From contig NZ_FZNR01000012.1 in the NCBI RefSeq assembly GCF_900188005.1, forward strand, positions 186,001 to 250,000: 64,000 nt of DNA, read 5' to 3'. A program made the translations under genes and the position numbers. Below the pieces are notes generated by a model. It did not search any database. It saw only the letters and a program-made list of their open reading frames with translations, and had not been told where the DNA came from. Position 1 is the stretch's first letter. Every line of letters begins with the position of its first letter. Shown in pieces: positions 1-8,955 of this stretch. This DNA comes from Actinoplanes regularis (GTDB lineage Bacteria > Actinomycetota > Actinomycetes > Mycobacteriales > Micromonosporaceae).

Positions 1-348
1 CCCAGGGCAGCCTCACCAGCAAGCTTCAGCCAGACGAGTACGGCGAACACTCCCCCAGCACGCGACACCGGCGCAGGCCTTCCTTGGGAACGGACTACCG
101 CCACCAGGAACAGAGCGCTGCACGCGACCGCGATGACGGGCAGCCCCATCCGCCACACCGAGCTGATGATCTGCACGGGCGAAGTATGGAGCAAGCAGGG
201 CCGACCGCGGAATCGACTGTGCGTGGCCGCATGATCGTGCCGATGAGCGGGCGTCAGGGGCGGTAGTCCTCGAGCTCCGGTAGCCCGCCCTGCCCAGCCG
301 CGACAGCACCCACCCTCTGGCACTACTCGGCATCATCTGACGACTTTG
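1..348. other. Gap with no convincing gene
   Basis: No reading frame here looks like a protein. The frames on both strands have the Arg/Pro/Ser-rich composition of chance open frames in high-GC DNA, and no ribosome-binding site precedes a start. The stretch could be the end of a gene that lies outside the window, but I cannot show that. Confidence 0.5.
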
Positions 349-396
349 CCGACGCCCGGGCAATGGCCACCGGGATGGCCACGGCCCGGGCGTCGG
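349..396 (-). terminator. Hairpin terminator of the copper-radical oxidase gene
   Basis: A perfect 13-bp inverted repeat (ccgacgcccgggc at 349-361 and its complement at 384-396) with a 22-nt loop begins 12 nt beyond the stop codon of the leftward oxidase gene. The stem is almost all G/C and there is no long U tract, as is common for actinobacterial terminators. Its position directly after a stop codon supports the call. Confidence 0.7.
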
Positions 397-408
397 GAGG
401 AGCCCCGC

Positions 409-2526
409 CTACCACTCCCATTTCTGGAGCGCGTTGCCGTCACACGTCGCGAGCCTGATCGGCGCGAACTCCTCCGGCGAGTCCGCGGCGAGGCACAGCG
501 CCGGATTCGCGGTCGGCCTGATTGTCGCGTCCGGGCCGAACTGCCAGGTCTGCGCTTCGGAGCTGTCGCAGGTGTAGGTCCAGATCTGCTGGCCCGCCGC
601 GAAGTTCCTTCCCGGCACGTCGGCGCAGTTGCCGAGCACGCGCAGCGAGTCGTCGTCGGGCAGCCGCGTCAACGCCTGCGCCTTGGTGCTGTTGCAGGTG
701 TACGTCTGCAGGTTGGTGCGGATCGCCGTGGTGGCCGCCGGTACGTCGACACACCGGCCGGTGCTGTTCCTGACGGGACTCATCACCGGGTTGGGGCTCT
801 TGGCGACCTGAACGATCTTGGCGACCGACGGGACACCGTCGGCGTCCACGACGAAGAGCATGTAGAAGCCGGGCGGCGCCACCCCACCGGTCGGCGGGCC
901 GGTGACCGTCAGCGTCGTGCCGGAGGCCGAGAAGGTCAACGGTACGTAGCGCTGCCCCTGGTCCACACCGTGGGTCACGTCGCTCAGCCCAACCAGCGCG
1001 ACCTTCTCGATGTTCGCCGCCTGCGGCGAGGAGATCGTGAACTTCGTGTTGATGTCGATGCCCGTCGGCGCCGCGGAGACGACCGGCCGCGCCGCCGGCT
1101 GACCACTGCCGTCCTGCTTGTAAAGGTACGGCGGGGTGAAGTACTCGATGTTCTTCTCGAGGTATCCGGCGTCCATGCAGGCGCCGCAGATTCCGCCGCC
1201 GCCGGTCATCACCCGGCCGTCCGGCAACAGCGAGGCCGTCGAGTGATACTGCCGGATGCGGCTGGCGCTCGCGAGCAGCGTCCAGCGGCCGGTCACCGGA
1301 TCCCAGCGTTCCGCCGCCGTCGCGGCGTGGTTCAGGTCGACGAGGTCCGAGGTTGCCGCACTGGTCATGCCGCCGGTCGCCAGCACCGAGCCGTCGGCGA
1401 GCAGGGTCGCGTTGAGTTGCCGCCGTCCGGTCGCCAGGGATCCGGTCGAGGCGACGGACAGGTTCTGCCCGGTCTTGCTGTCCACGACGACTGCGGTCCG
1501 GGTGGGTACGTTGGCGACACCGCCCTCGGTGATCTTTCCGCCCCCGACGACGATGGTCTTGCCGATGTCGTACGTGGCGAAGCTCCCGTACTCCCGGGCG
1601 AGCCCGTCGCGGGTGCTGGTCGCCGTGATCACACCGTCGCCGGCGGTGTTGATGGTGTATCCGGCGTCGTACGGCCCGAAGAGCCCGAGCTGGGTGTCCG
1701 GGCGAGAGCCCAGGAACGGATAGATGCGGGCGCTGTACTGGGTGAAGCCGTTGAGCGCCCGGATGGCGCCGTCGGTCTGGTAGACCTCGGCGGTCGCGGG
1801 GCCTCCGCCGATGATCACCTCCTCACCGTTCGCCGTTTCCGCGACCGAGGGATACCAGCGCGCGGCGGCCATGTCGTTACCGCGCGTCCACGTTTCTGTC
1901 CGCCAATCGAAGACGTAGGTCCGGACCGTGCCGTCGAGTGCCGCGTTGGCGTTTCCACCGGCAACCAGAATGTTTCCGTTGCCGAGATGCGCGAATCCCG
2001 CGCAGAAGAGGTTGGACCCTTGTAGGTCGACCCGCTTGTACGTGTTGTCCGCCGGATTCCACACCATCGCGCGCGTGAAGCTGTGGTCCGGATAGGTCTC
2101 GGCGGCATTGTCGCCGACCGAGTCCCAGATCAGTACCTTGCCGTTCGGCAGTACCGCCTGGAATACCGGAACGACGGGCGTGTCGACGACCGGGCTCCAC
2201 GACCCCGACCGCCCCGGGTCGGTGACCAGGGCCGCCTTGGTACGCGCCGATCCGGGGCGCACCCCGGTCGCGCGCCGGAGCCGCTCCGCGTTCCCGGCGG
2301 TCCGCTGTTCGATGACCCGCATCGGCGTACCCACCAGGTCCTGGGCCGCGTGCTCGGGTGAGTCGTCATGCCCGTGGGCCTCGGCGTGCGTGTGTTCGTG
2401 GACGTGGTCACCGACCCGCGGGTGCCCGGCATTGCCGGCTGCGACGGCTGGGCCGGTGGCAGCCGTGGCGAACAGGAGCAAGGCGGACAACAGCCCGAAG
2501 GCGCCGAGGCCGCGACGCGTACGCAT
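409..2526 (-). CDS. Secreted copper-radical (galactose/glyoxal) oxidase with C-terminal ricin-type lectin domain
   Basis: The product (705 aa) should oxidise an alcohol or aldehyde group, probably on a sugar, to give H2O2 outside the cell. A signal peptide covers about residues 1-30. Residues 34-60 are strikingly rich in His (HVHEHTHAEAHGH). A kelch-type galactose-oxidase domain follows, with all expected ligands: Cys175 (FCAG) and Tyr225 (RWYPS) for the thioether cofactor, axial Tyr427-His428 (QYHS), and His519 (VTHG) for copper. About residues 582-705 form a ricin-B/CBM13 lectin domain with QxW-type repeats ending in QKWEW. The chosen ATG has an AAAGGA ribosome site; a longer frame upstream lacks one. 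Substrate is not determinable from sequence. It is divergent from an XRE regulator. Confidence 0.88.
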   Translation of the reverse strand: MRTRRGLGAFGLLSALLLFATAATGPAVAAGNAGHPRVGDHVHEHTHAEAHGHDDSPEHAAQDLVGTPMRVIEQRTAGNAERLRRATGVRPGSARTKAALVTDPGRSGSWSPVVDTPVVPVFQAVLPNGKVLIWDSVGDNAAETYPDHSFTRAMVWNPADNTYKRVDLQGSNLFCAGFAHLGNGNILVAGGNANAALDGTVRTYVFDWRTETWTRGNDMAAARWYPSVAETANGEEVIIGGGPATAEVYQTDGAIRALNGFTQYSARIYPFLGSRPDTQLGLFGPYDAGYTINTAGDGVITATSTRDGLAREYGSFATYDIGKTIVVGGGKITEGGVANVPTRTAVVVDSKTGQNLSVASTGSLATGRRQLNATLLADGSVLATGGMTSAATSDLVDLNHAATAAERWDPVTGRWTLLASASRIRQYHSTASLLPDGRVMTGGGGICGACMDAGYLEKNIEYFTPPYLYKQDGSGQPAARPVVSAAPTGIDINTKFTISSPQAANIEKVALVGLSDVTHGVDQGQRYVPLTFSASGTTLTVTGPPTGGVAPPGFYMLFVVDADGVPSVAKIVQVAKSPNPVMSPVRNSTGRCVDVPAATTAIRTNLQTYTCNSTKAQALTRLPDDDSLRVLGNCADVPGRNFAAGQQIWTYTCDSSEAQTWQFGPDATIRPTANPALCLAADSPEEFAPIRLATCDGNALQKWEW

Positions 2527-2974
2527 TCCAGAAGTTCCTTTCACGGAGGTTAATCGTCGATTACTTTCAATGACCTGTCGGAACCCTTTTCGGTCCCGCG
2601 GGCACGCTGAAGACACACCCGTCCGTGCCGTTCATTTCCTGTTCACGGATCGGCGAAATTATTTTTAGGCAAGCTCAGATACGGGTCACCGCGGAATCGT
2701 CTGTCTCATGTGATCGGAAAGGTCACCGTAGCCCCTCGCCAAGTCGCGCTTCAATTTGGCACCTCGGCCCGCCGCGGTGATTTGCATCCCACTTGGTCGA
2801 TGTCCTCCAGGCCGCGCCGAGACGCATTTCCGTGACCCCCTGGGCCAGGACCCCGGCAAAGTCATCACCTGCGATACAGGCGCGGCACACTGCACGGATG
2901 CGGGTCGGCGGGAACCTCCTGGCCGGTACGGGCCTGTACCACCGTTGGCACAGGCCCGTCCTAACGTCAGGAGC
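2527..2974. other. Divergent promoter region, oxidase / XRE regulator
   Basis: This 448-bp gap separates the starts of the leftward oxidase and the rightward regulator and must hold both promoters. Open frames crossing it are antisense or out-of-frame extensions. The only clear structure is the dyad at 2928-2959 next to the regulator start. The half nearest the oxidase shows its ribosome site and nothing else I can name. Confidence 0.6.
2928..2959. promoter_or_regulatory. Candidate operator of the XRE regulator
   Basis: The 10-bp inverted repeat acgggcctgt / acaggcccgt has a 12-nt spacer, so the half-sites lie 22 bp apart, about two helical turns. A smaller dyad (ggtac...gtacc) is nested on its left arm. 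It ends 15 bp before the ATG of the helix-turn-helix gene, where a repressor would cover the promoter. Autoregulation is inferred. Confidence 0.5.
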
Positions 2975-4183
2975 ATGACGCCTCGACCCACCGCCGACCC
3001 GACCGTCGGTGACCGGATCCGGGACCGCCGCCTGCGGCGCGGCTGGAGTATCCGGTACGCCGCCAGCCGCGCCGGCGTCTCGCACGCCACCTGGAGCCGG
3101 ATCGAGCGTGGCCTGCAGGCCGCCGACAACCGGTTCATGCTCGCCGACCTGGCCACCGCCCTGGACTGCTCGCCCGCCGAGCTCGCCGGGACCGCGGTTC
3201 CGGCCGGCGACCGGGACGCGGTCGCCGCCCACGCCGCGGTCAACGCCGTCCGCCGGGCTCTGGTCGACCTCGATCTGTCCGCGCCGGGGCCGTCCGAGGG
3301 CCCGCCGCTGGCCGAACTGGCCCGGACGGTCGCGCTGCTCGACACGCTGCGCCAGGCCTGTGACTATGCCGGCGCGGGCCGGCTGCTCCCGCCGCTGCTG
3401 CGCGGCCTGCACGCCGCGGTCCACACCGGCACCGACCGCGCCGAGGCCCTGCGGCTGCTCTGCGACGTCACGTTCATCGCCTCATCGGTGCTGCGCAACC
3501 TCGGCCATCCGGCCGAGTCCTGGCTGGGCGCGGAGCGCTGCCGGGACGTCGCCGAGGCGGCCGAAGATCCGGTCCTGCTGGGGTACGCCGCCTACGCCCG
3601 GGCCTGCGCGGCGAACGCCTGCGGATCGTACGACCGGGGATACCTGCTCGCCGAACGGGCCGTCGACGCCCTGCGCCCGCACGCGGCCCGCCCCGGCGCC
3701 CCGGAGATGATCGGTTCGCTGCAGCTCAACTGCGCCTACGCCAGCCGCGGCCGCAAACGCCCCGACGACAGCCGGGCCTGGTCCGACGAGGCCGCGGCGC
3801 TGGCCGGCCGCACGGGCGAGACCACCACCCTGGGCCTCTTCTTCGGGCCCACCAACGTCAACATCTGGCGGATCGGCATCGAGACCGACGGCGACGATCC
3901 CGGCCTCGCCGCGTCCATCGCTCGCGACACCGACCCGGCGGCGCTCCCCATCGGATTCCGCCAGGTCTTCTTCTACACCGACACCGCGCGGGCACTGGCC
4001 CGGCTGCGTGACCGCGACCGCGAGGCGATCCGCCTGCTGCTGGTCGCCGAGCGGGTGGCCCCGCAGCACGTCCACACGTCGTCACTGGTCCGGGAGACGG
4101 CCCGCGCCCTGCTCGAACGTTCCCGCCGGATCGCCGGCGGCGGCGAGCTGCGCGCCTTCTGCGGTCGCCTGCAGGTCGGCTGA
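2975..4183 (+). CDS. XRE-family helix-turn-helix regulator with TPR-like C-terminal region
   Basis: The product (402 aa) begins with a lambda-repressor-like HTH at about residues 8-65 (VGDRIRDRRLRRGWSIR, then GVSHATWSRIERG). The rest is an all-helical, Ala/Leu/Arg-rich domain resembling the TPR or MalT-like sensor half of many actinomycete XRE proteins. The start is the ATG preceded by caggag, although the spacing is only 1-2 nt; an in-frame upstream extension lies across the operator and reads as non-coding. No ligand can be deduced. It may control itself and the divergent oxidase. Confidence 0.8.
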   Translation: MTPRPTADPTVGDRIRDRRLRRGWSIRYAASRAGVSHATWSRIERGLQAADNRFMLADLATALDCSPAELAGTAVPAGDRDAVAAHAAVNAVRRALVDLDLSAPGPSEGPPLAELARTVALLDTLRQACDYAGAGRLLPPLLRGLHAAVHTGTDRAEALRLLCDVTFIASSVLRNLGHPAESWLGAERCRDVAEAAEDPVLLGYAAYARACAANACGSYDRGYLLAERAVDALRPHAARPGAPEMIGSLQLNCAYASRGRKRPDDSRAWSDEAAALAGRTGETTTLGLFFGPTNVNIWRIGIETDGDDPGLAASIARDTDPAALPIGFRQVFFYTDTARALARLRDRDREAIRLLLVAERVAPQHVHTSSLVRETARALLERSRRIAGGGELRAFCGRLQVG

Positions 4184-4194
4184 GGCGCCCCGGG

Positions 4195-4752
4195 TCAGGC
4201 GGCGGCCTCGTCCACGTCGGTGACCGAGATCAGCCTCAGCCGGATCCCCTCGTCCGCGGCCCGGACGACCAGTTCGTCGCCGAGGGCGGCGTCGAGCCCC
4301 TCGGGGCAGTGCCACCAGCCGGTCACCTCGGCGTCGCCGGGAAACATCAGGTCGCAGTTCGTCCAGCCCCCGGCGAACGGGAACGACCAGAGGATCTTGG
4401 TGAGCCGGTCGACGACCGTCGAGTTCACCGCGCCGGCCGCGAGCACGACCACGACCCGCCGTCGCGGCGGCAGGTCGTCGAAGGTGTCGGTGACGTCCAG
4501 CCCGTCGTGCTCGTGCAGCACCGCGGCGGCGATCCGGTGCAGACCGTTGAGGATGTCCCGGTCCTGTGGCTCGACCACGATCGGCTCCCGGAAGTCACCG
4601 TGCCGGGTCAGCTCGGCGCGCAGCAACTCGACGATCCGGGCGTCGTCGGGGTCGGCGAGCAGGTCGGGTATCGCTTCTTTCCAGGTGTCGCCGCCGACCG
4701 GCGGCCGGTACGTAGCGAGGATCTCCTGGAGCGGCATCCGGCGTACGGTCAC
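4195..4752 (-). CDS. ParB/Srx-fold-like hypothetical protein
   Basis: This 185-residue protein has the sequence ILNGLHRIAAAVLH at about residues 67-80, which matches the dG(x)HRxxAA signature of the ParB N-terminal/sulfiredoxin fold. The N-terminal LQEILATY also resembles the start of ParB-like domains. There is no DNA-binding helix-turn-helix after it, so it is not a chromosome-partition ParB. The second half (WSFPFAGGWTNCDLMFPGDAEVTGWW) is not recognised. The start is a weak GTG; an ATG five codons later is also possible. It is convergent with the XRE gene (11 bp between stop codons). Confidence 0.6.
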   Translation of the reverse strand: MTVRRMPLQEILATYRPPVGGDTWKEAIPDLLADPDDARIVELLRAELTRHGDFREPIVVEPQDRDILNGLHRIAAAVLHEHDGLDVTDTFDDLPPRRRVVVVLAAGAVNSTVVDRLTKILWSFPFAGGWTNCDLMFPGDAEVTGWWHCPEGLDAALGDELVVRAADEGIRLRLISVTDVDEAAA

Positions 4753-4789
4753 GGAAAAATGTTTTCACAGGCCGGGAGGGGCTGCCTAT

Positions 4790-5692
4790 TCACCAAAAGG
4801 CGAACAGAAATGCCACCGATAGGAGGACCGGTACGCACGCCGCGGTGGTGAGGAAGATGGTGTCGCGGGCCAGAATCAGACCGGTGCCGAACCGCTGACC
4901 GTACAGGTAGACGTTTTGTGCGGTGGGCAGCGCGGCCAGCACCGTCACGTCGTACACCTCAATTCTGGGTAATCGCAGGGCGGTCGCCAGCAGGAACGCG
5001 ATCAGCGGCATCGCCGTGGTTTTCAGGGCGACCGCCGCGATTGTCGCGGCCCGTTCCGGGCCGGGCTCGAGGACCCGGCGGCCGGAGAGCGACATACCGA
5101 AGGCGATCAGCACCAGCGGTACGGCCGCGTGACCGATCGTCACCAAGGGATCGAGCAGGATCGACGGCAGTCGCAGGCCGGTCACCGCGACCACGGCACC
5201 GAACAGAGTCGCCACGATCATCGGGTTGCGCAGTGGAGCGGTCATGGTGGCGCGTAGTGAGGTGCGCCCGGTGGTGGCGAGTTCCAGCAGCGTCAGCGCC
5301 ACCGGCGTGACGATCAGCAGTTGCAGCACGATGATCGGAATGACCCGGGTGGCGTCGCCGAGGACGTAGGTGGCGATCGGGATGCCGATGTAGTTCGCGT
5401 TGACGTATCCGGCGGCCAGCGAGCCCATCACCCCGCCGCCTCGAACGAGCAGCGGATGAAGTACGAAGCAGATCAACGCGGCGCCCGCGGAGACCAGCAG
5501 CGGATCGCTGAACAGGACCGAGACATCGGCGCGGGCCACCGCGGTGAACAGCAGGCAGGGGTTGAGCACCAGCCAGACCAGCCGGGCAAGCACCGTCTCG
5601 GCGTTCTCCGGCAGGCCGCCCCAGCGACGCAGCCCCCACCCGGTCAGCACGACGACGGCGATCAGCAGGAAGCCGGAGAACGCCGCGAACAT
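4790..5692 (-). CDS. AEC-family (auxin efflux carrier-like) permease
   Basis: The product (300 aa) is a polytopic membrane protein with about ten hydrophobic segments, the normal size of bacterial AEC transporters. Typical features are the N-terminal segment ending in a conserved LNPCLLF-like motif, the paired NANYIGIPIA segment in the first half, and NVYLYGQRFG near the end. AEC proteins move small organic acids or amino acids, but the substrate cannot be read from sequence. A TTG three codons upstream is an alternative start. Confidence 0.82.
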   Translation of the reverse strand: MFAAFSGFLLIAVVVLTGWGLRRWGGLPENAETVLARLVWLVLNPCLLFTAVARADVSVLFSDPLLVSAGAALICFVLHPLLVRGGGVMGSLAAGYVNANYIGIPIATYVLGDATRVIPIIVLQLLIVTPVALTLLELATTGRTSLRATMTAPLRNPMIVATLFGAVVAVTGLRLPSILLDPLVTIGHAAVPLVLIAFGMSLSGRRVLEPGPERAATIAAVALKTTAMPLIAFLLATALRLPRIEVYDVTVLAALPTAQNVYLYGQRFGTGLILARDTIFLTTAACVPVLLSVAFLFAFW

Positions 5693-5720
5693 GATCGACA
5701 ACGCTAACGAGCGAGGCTCG

Positions 5721-7280
5721 ATGGAATCGACTCCGGGGCCCGGAACCGGACCGTACGGTGACCGGGTGGGCGACGAGGCGGCGGAGTACTACGACCGGAT
5801 GCTGGTGGACGCGGATTGGGGCGAGGCGTTCTGCCTGACCTTCGTCCGCGGCCTCGACGACGCCACGCTGATCACCGCCTTCGGTGGCGACCCCGCGAAA
5901 CGGATGCCGCAGGCGGAGCTCGCGCAGATTCTCGACGGCTTCGCGCACGGCGACGAGCCCGCCACCCTGGTCATCGGCGGCGTCGGCGACTGGCGGGTGG
6001 GCATCGAGATCAACGGCTACCAGGGTTGCCGTCCCGAGGTGCTGCGCCGGGCGGCGGCGGCCGGGGACGGCACGGCGCTGAGCGTGCTGCGCACCGTGAC
6101 CGGGCGCTCCGAGTTCACCTACGTCAGCGAGGACCGGACGCAGGTGGTGATCGACCAGCTCCGGCCGGAGCGGCGGACCGGACCGAACCCGGAGCTGCTC
6201 GACGCACTGCTGAGCGGGCTGCCGTTCGGGCACGAGGACGACATCATCCCGGAGGCGGCCGGGCTCGCCCTCGCCGAGCGGATCACCGGCGTACGGCTGC
6301 CGCTCGACCTGATGGAGCAGGACCTGCCCGGGGTGATCCTGACCCTGGTCCCGGACGATCTCGTCCCGGAGGCCGGCCGCGGGCTGGCCGCGCTCGAACA
6401 CCCGTTCGTAAGGCGGATGCTCTCCGCGCCGATCCCGGAGAACGTGCCGGCGATGGTGGCGTTCCGGACCCGCCTGATCGCCGAGGACGCCGGGCTGGCC
6501 GACGATCCGGTGATCCAGGCGGTCCTCGCCGCCCTCGACACGGATGACCCGCCGTCGCCGGATCTGCGCACCGGGCTTCAGGAGCTGCACCTGCGGCTGC
6601 CCGCGACGGCTCAGGCGTTGAACGCGGTCCAGGACATCGCCGCCGCGGCTTTCACCCGGGACACGGAGGATCCGGCGAGGCGATTCGGGACGGCGTACGC
6701 GATCCGGGACAGCGACCACAGCCTGCAGGCCGTCGTCCTGCGCCGCTGCGCCCTGCACGCCCTGCGGTACCTGCCGCCCAAAAAATCCGCGAGCCCGGCC
6801 GCGGGCTCGGTCCGGCTGTCCGCAACCACCTCCCCGGCGTACGCGGCGGTGGCCAAGCAGTTCGCCGCGTGGGATCCGGCGAAGCAGCGGACGGTGACGC
6901 GCTGGCTGGCCCGGCGGGCTTTCGAGGTCGCCGGCCTGGCCGAGCTCGACTGGGCCCGGCCGGCCCTGGAGGCGCTGGAGCGGGGTGATCCCCTGCCGTT
7001 CCCGGACCGCCGCGCGGTGTTCCGGCTGATCTCCGCGGCCGCGCTGGTGACCGCCGCGACCGGGCTGCCCCTGGATCAGCTGGAGAACCGCCTCACCGAG
7101 GCGCAGCGCGCCGAGCTGCGGGAACGCATCGATCGCGCGCCGATGGCGGTGATCACGATCTTCAACACGACCAACCCGGATCCGGCCCGAGCGCTCGCCG
7201 ACACGTTCCTCACGGCGCTGGAGACCTTCGAGGGCCGGCCCGAGGATCTGGTCAGCGAGCTCCGCGACCGATTCTGCTGA
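5721..7280 (+). CDS. Hypothetical protein, DUF6461-like N-terminal region
   Basis: The protein is 519 residues and soluble, with no signal peptide or membrane segment. Its first ~110 residues (AEYYDRMLVDADWGEAFCLTFVRGLD and so on) look like the actinobacterial DUF6461 family, whose function is unknown. The middle is helical and rich in Leu/Ala. The last third (AWDPAKQRTVTRWLARRAFEVAG) resembles a Streptomyces helical repeat region found with such proteins. A gcgagg ribosome site lies 4 nt before the ATG. A long open frame on the opposite strand across this gene is a shadow. Confidence 0.65.
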   Translation: MESTPGPGTGPYGDRVGDEAAEYYDRMLVDADWGEAFCLTFVRGLDDATLITAFGGDPAKRMPQAELAQILDGFAHGDEPATLVIGGVGDWRVGIEINGYQGCRPEVLRRAAAAGDGTALSVLRTVTGRSEFTYVSEDRTQVVIDQLRPERRTGPNPELLDALLSGLPFGHEDDIIPEAAGLALAERITGVRLPLDLMEQDLPGVILTLVPDDLVPEAGRGLAALEHPFVRRMLSAPIPENVPAMVAFRTRLIAEDAGLADDPVIQAVLAALDTDDPPSPDLRTGLQELHLRLPATAQALNAVQDIAAAAFTRDTEDPARRFGTAYAIRDSDHSLQAVVLRRCALHALRYLPPKKSASPAAGSVRLSATTSPAYAAVAKQFAAWDPAKQRTVTRWLARRAFEVAGLAELDWARPALEALERGDPLPFPDRRAVFRLISAAALVTAATGLPLDQLENRLTEAQRAELRERIDRAPMAVITIFNTTNPDPARALADTFLTALETFEGRPEDLVSELRDRFC

Positions 7281-7304
7281 ACGTCCGATTCCCGGGGGCC
7301 GGGC

Positions 7305-7574
7305 TCAGCTGAGCAGCTTCGGCACGTGGTCGAAGAGCTGCACGGTGAACGTCATCATCTCGTGCAGCATCCAGTTGCCGCAGAGCAGCAGCATCACGCC
7401 GATCCCGATCGCCTTCGGCACGAACGAGAGCGTCGCCTCCTGGATCTGGGTCACCGACTGGAACAACGAGATCGCGAACCCGATCGCCAGCGCGGTCAGC
7501 AGGATCGGCGCGGCCATCTTCGCCGAGATCGTCATCGCCTGCAGTCCCAGCTCAACCACCATCGTGTCCGTCAT
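7305..7574 (-). CDS. fliQ: Flagellar/type III export protein FliQ, isolated gene
   Basis: The 89-residue product matches FliQ over its full length: two hydrophobic hairpin segments (about 20-40 and 50-72) separated by the conserved SVTQIQEATLSFVPK loop. FliQ forms part of the FliPQR export gate in the inner membrane. The ATG has a GAGGGG ribosome site, and the frame upstream of it is not FliQ-like. No other flagellar gene lies nearby (the neighbours are DUF6461-like and F420-type genes), so this copy is separated from any flagellar operon. Confidence 0.88.
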   Translation of the reverse strand: MTDTMVVELGLQAMTISAKMAAPILLTALAIGFAISLFQSVTQIQEATLSFVPKAIGIGVMLLLCGNWMLHEMMTFTVQLFDHVPKLLS

Positions 7575-7731
7575 GCCCCTCAGTTCGGGCGATTCCCGGG
7601 GCCACGGAGTGCAGACCGGTCGCACCCAGGTTGCCGTTCGGTTGACCGGCCGGGATTCCTCAAGTGGCCCCCTCGGCTGTCGCGCGTCCATCTTCCGGGC
7701 GCGGCGATCGCGACGGCGGTACGTTGGCGGA

Positions 7732-8151
7732 ATGGTTTCTGTGATCGATTTGCATGGCGACCCGCACGTCGCGCGGTACCTGGAGACCGACGGCGAGGAG
7801 GGGTATCGCTGGCGCAACGGGACCGAGATCCTGATCCTCTTCACCGAGGGACGCCGCTCCGGCGAGCAGCGGTCGCACGCGCTGATCTTCCGCGAGCACA
7901 ACGGCGCCTACCTGGTCGTCGCGTCCAAGGGCGGTGCCACGGCCCCGCCGGCGTGGTTCGTCAACCTGAGCGCGAACCCACAGGTCGAGGTGCAGATCAA
8001 GGGTGACCGTTTCCCGGCGACGGCGCGGGTCGCGACGCCCGCCGAGAAACCGGCGATGTGGGCGAAGATGATCGAGGTCTGGCCCGACTACGACGAGTAC
8101 CAGACGAAGACCGATCGCGAGATCCCGGTGGTCGTGCTCGAACGCGCCTGA
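7732..8151 (+). CDS. F420-type nitroreductase/deazaflavin-dependent oxidoreductase (DDN family)
   Basis: The 139-residue protein has the split-barrel FMN/F420-binding pattern of the DDN family: ILILFTEGRRSGEQRSHALIF, then YLVVASKGGATAPPAWFVNL and the C-terminal DYDEYQTKTDREIPVVVLER. These enzymes use reduced F420 to reduce quinones, nitro compounds or enones. The ATG follows ggcgga. Immediately downstream, in the same frame, lies the remnant of an F420-dependent luciferase-like gene. Confidence 0.85.
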   Translation: MVSVIDLHGDPHVARYLETDGEEGYRWRNGTEILILFTEGRRSGEQRSHALIFREHNGAYLVVASKGGATAPPAWFVNLSANPQVEVQIKGDRFPATARVATPAEKPAMWAKMIEVWPDYDEYQTKTDREIPVVVLERA

Positions 8152-8187
8152 CGTTTATCCGCCGGGCGGCCGGGAAGGCGGGACCTA

Positions 8188-8955
8188 CGCACCGAGCGGA
8201 TCGGCCTGGCCACCGGGGTCACCTGCCCGAGCATCCGGTACCACCCGGCGATCATCGCGCAGGCCGCCGCGACGCTCGCGATCCTCTCCGACGGACGTTT
8301 CACGCTCGGCGTCGGTTCCGGGGAACGCCTGAACGAGCACGTCGTGGGGCAGGGCTGGCCGAACGTGCGGGGCCGGCAGGAGATGCTCGCGGAGGCGCTC
8401 GACATCATCAACCTGCTCTGGCGGGGCGGATACCGGTCGTATCAGGGCAAGTATCTGCAGGTGGAGGACGCGCGGGTCTTCGACCTGCCGGCCACCCTGC
8501 CGGTGATCGCGGTCGCGGCCGGGGGCACGGACGCCGCCGGGCTCGCCGCCACGCACGGCGGCGGGCTGTTCGCCACGGAACCCCGCCCGGACCTGGTCGC
8601 GGCGTACCAGGACAAGGGCGGGACGGGACCGAAGTACGCGGAGATCGCGATGGCGTGGGCGCCGGACGTGGACTCCGCGGCGCGGGAGGCGCACCGCACG
8701 TTCCGCTGGGCGCTGAGCGGCTGGAAGGTGATGACCGAGCTGCCCAACCCGGCCAACTTCGACGCGGCGTCACGAAACGTGCGGGTCGAGGACGTACAGG
8801 AGAAATTCGCCTGCGGTCCGGATCCGGAGCCCTACCTGGACGCGGTGAAGACCTATGCCGAGGCCGGCTTCGATCACCTGGTCGCGGTGAACGCCGGGCC
8901 GGATCCGGACGGCTTCATGGACTTCTTCGCCGAACAGATCAAGCCCCGCTCGTGA
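8188..8955 (+). pseudogene. F420-dependent LLM-class oxidoreductase, N-terminus deleted
   Basis: From about 8188 the frame encodes RTERIGLATGVTCPSIRYHP and continues to FAEQIKPRS, a clear match to the C-terminal three quarters of F420-dependent luciferase-like oxidoreductases (GVGSGERLNEH, LEALDIINLLWRGG). The first ~65 residues, including the first beta strand and its F420 contacts, are absent. Between the stop codon of the preceding gene and the homologous part there is no ATG or GTG; the first in-frame start is a GTG at 8344, deep inside the fold. The break follows the reductase stop by only 12 codons, which suggests a deletion. The 3' end overlaps the convergent P450 gene by 17 bp. Confidence 0.75.

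Noticed and set aside
346..2025. Long rightward open frame of 559 codons over the copper-radical oxidase gene
   Set aside because: Arg/Gly/Val-rich antisense shadow. The opposite strand encodes a full domain architecture with signal peptide, ligands and ribosome site.
4195..4752. Chromosome-partition ParB
   Set aside because: Only the small NGLHRIAAA motif is shared. There is no ParB helix-turn-helix and no parA or parS-like site.
4959..6758. Leftward open frame of 599 codons spanning the AEC and DUF6461-like genes
   Set aside because: Crosses two oppositely oriented genes. The sequence has no domain and shows the Arg/Asp/Gly pattern of a codon-shifted shadow.
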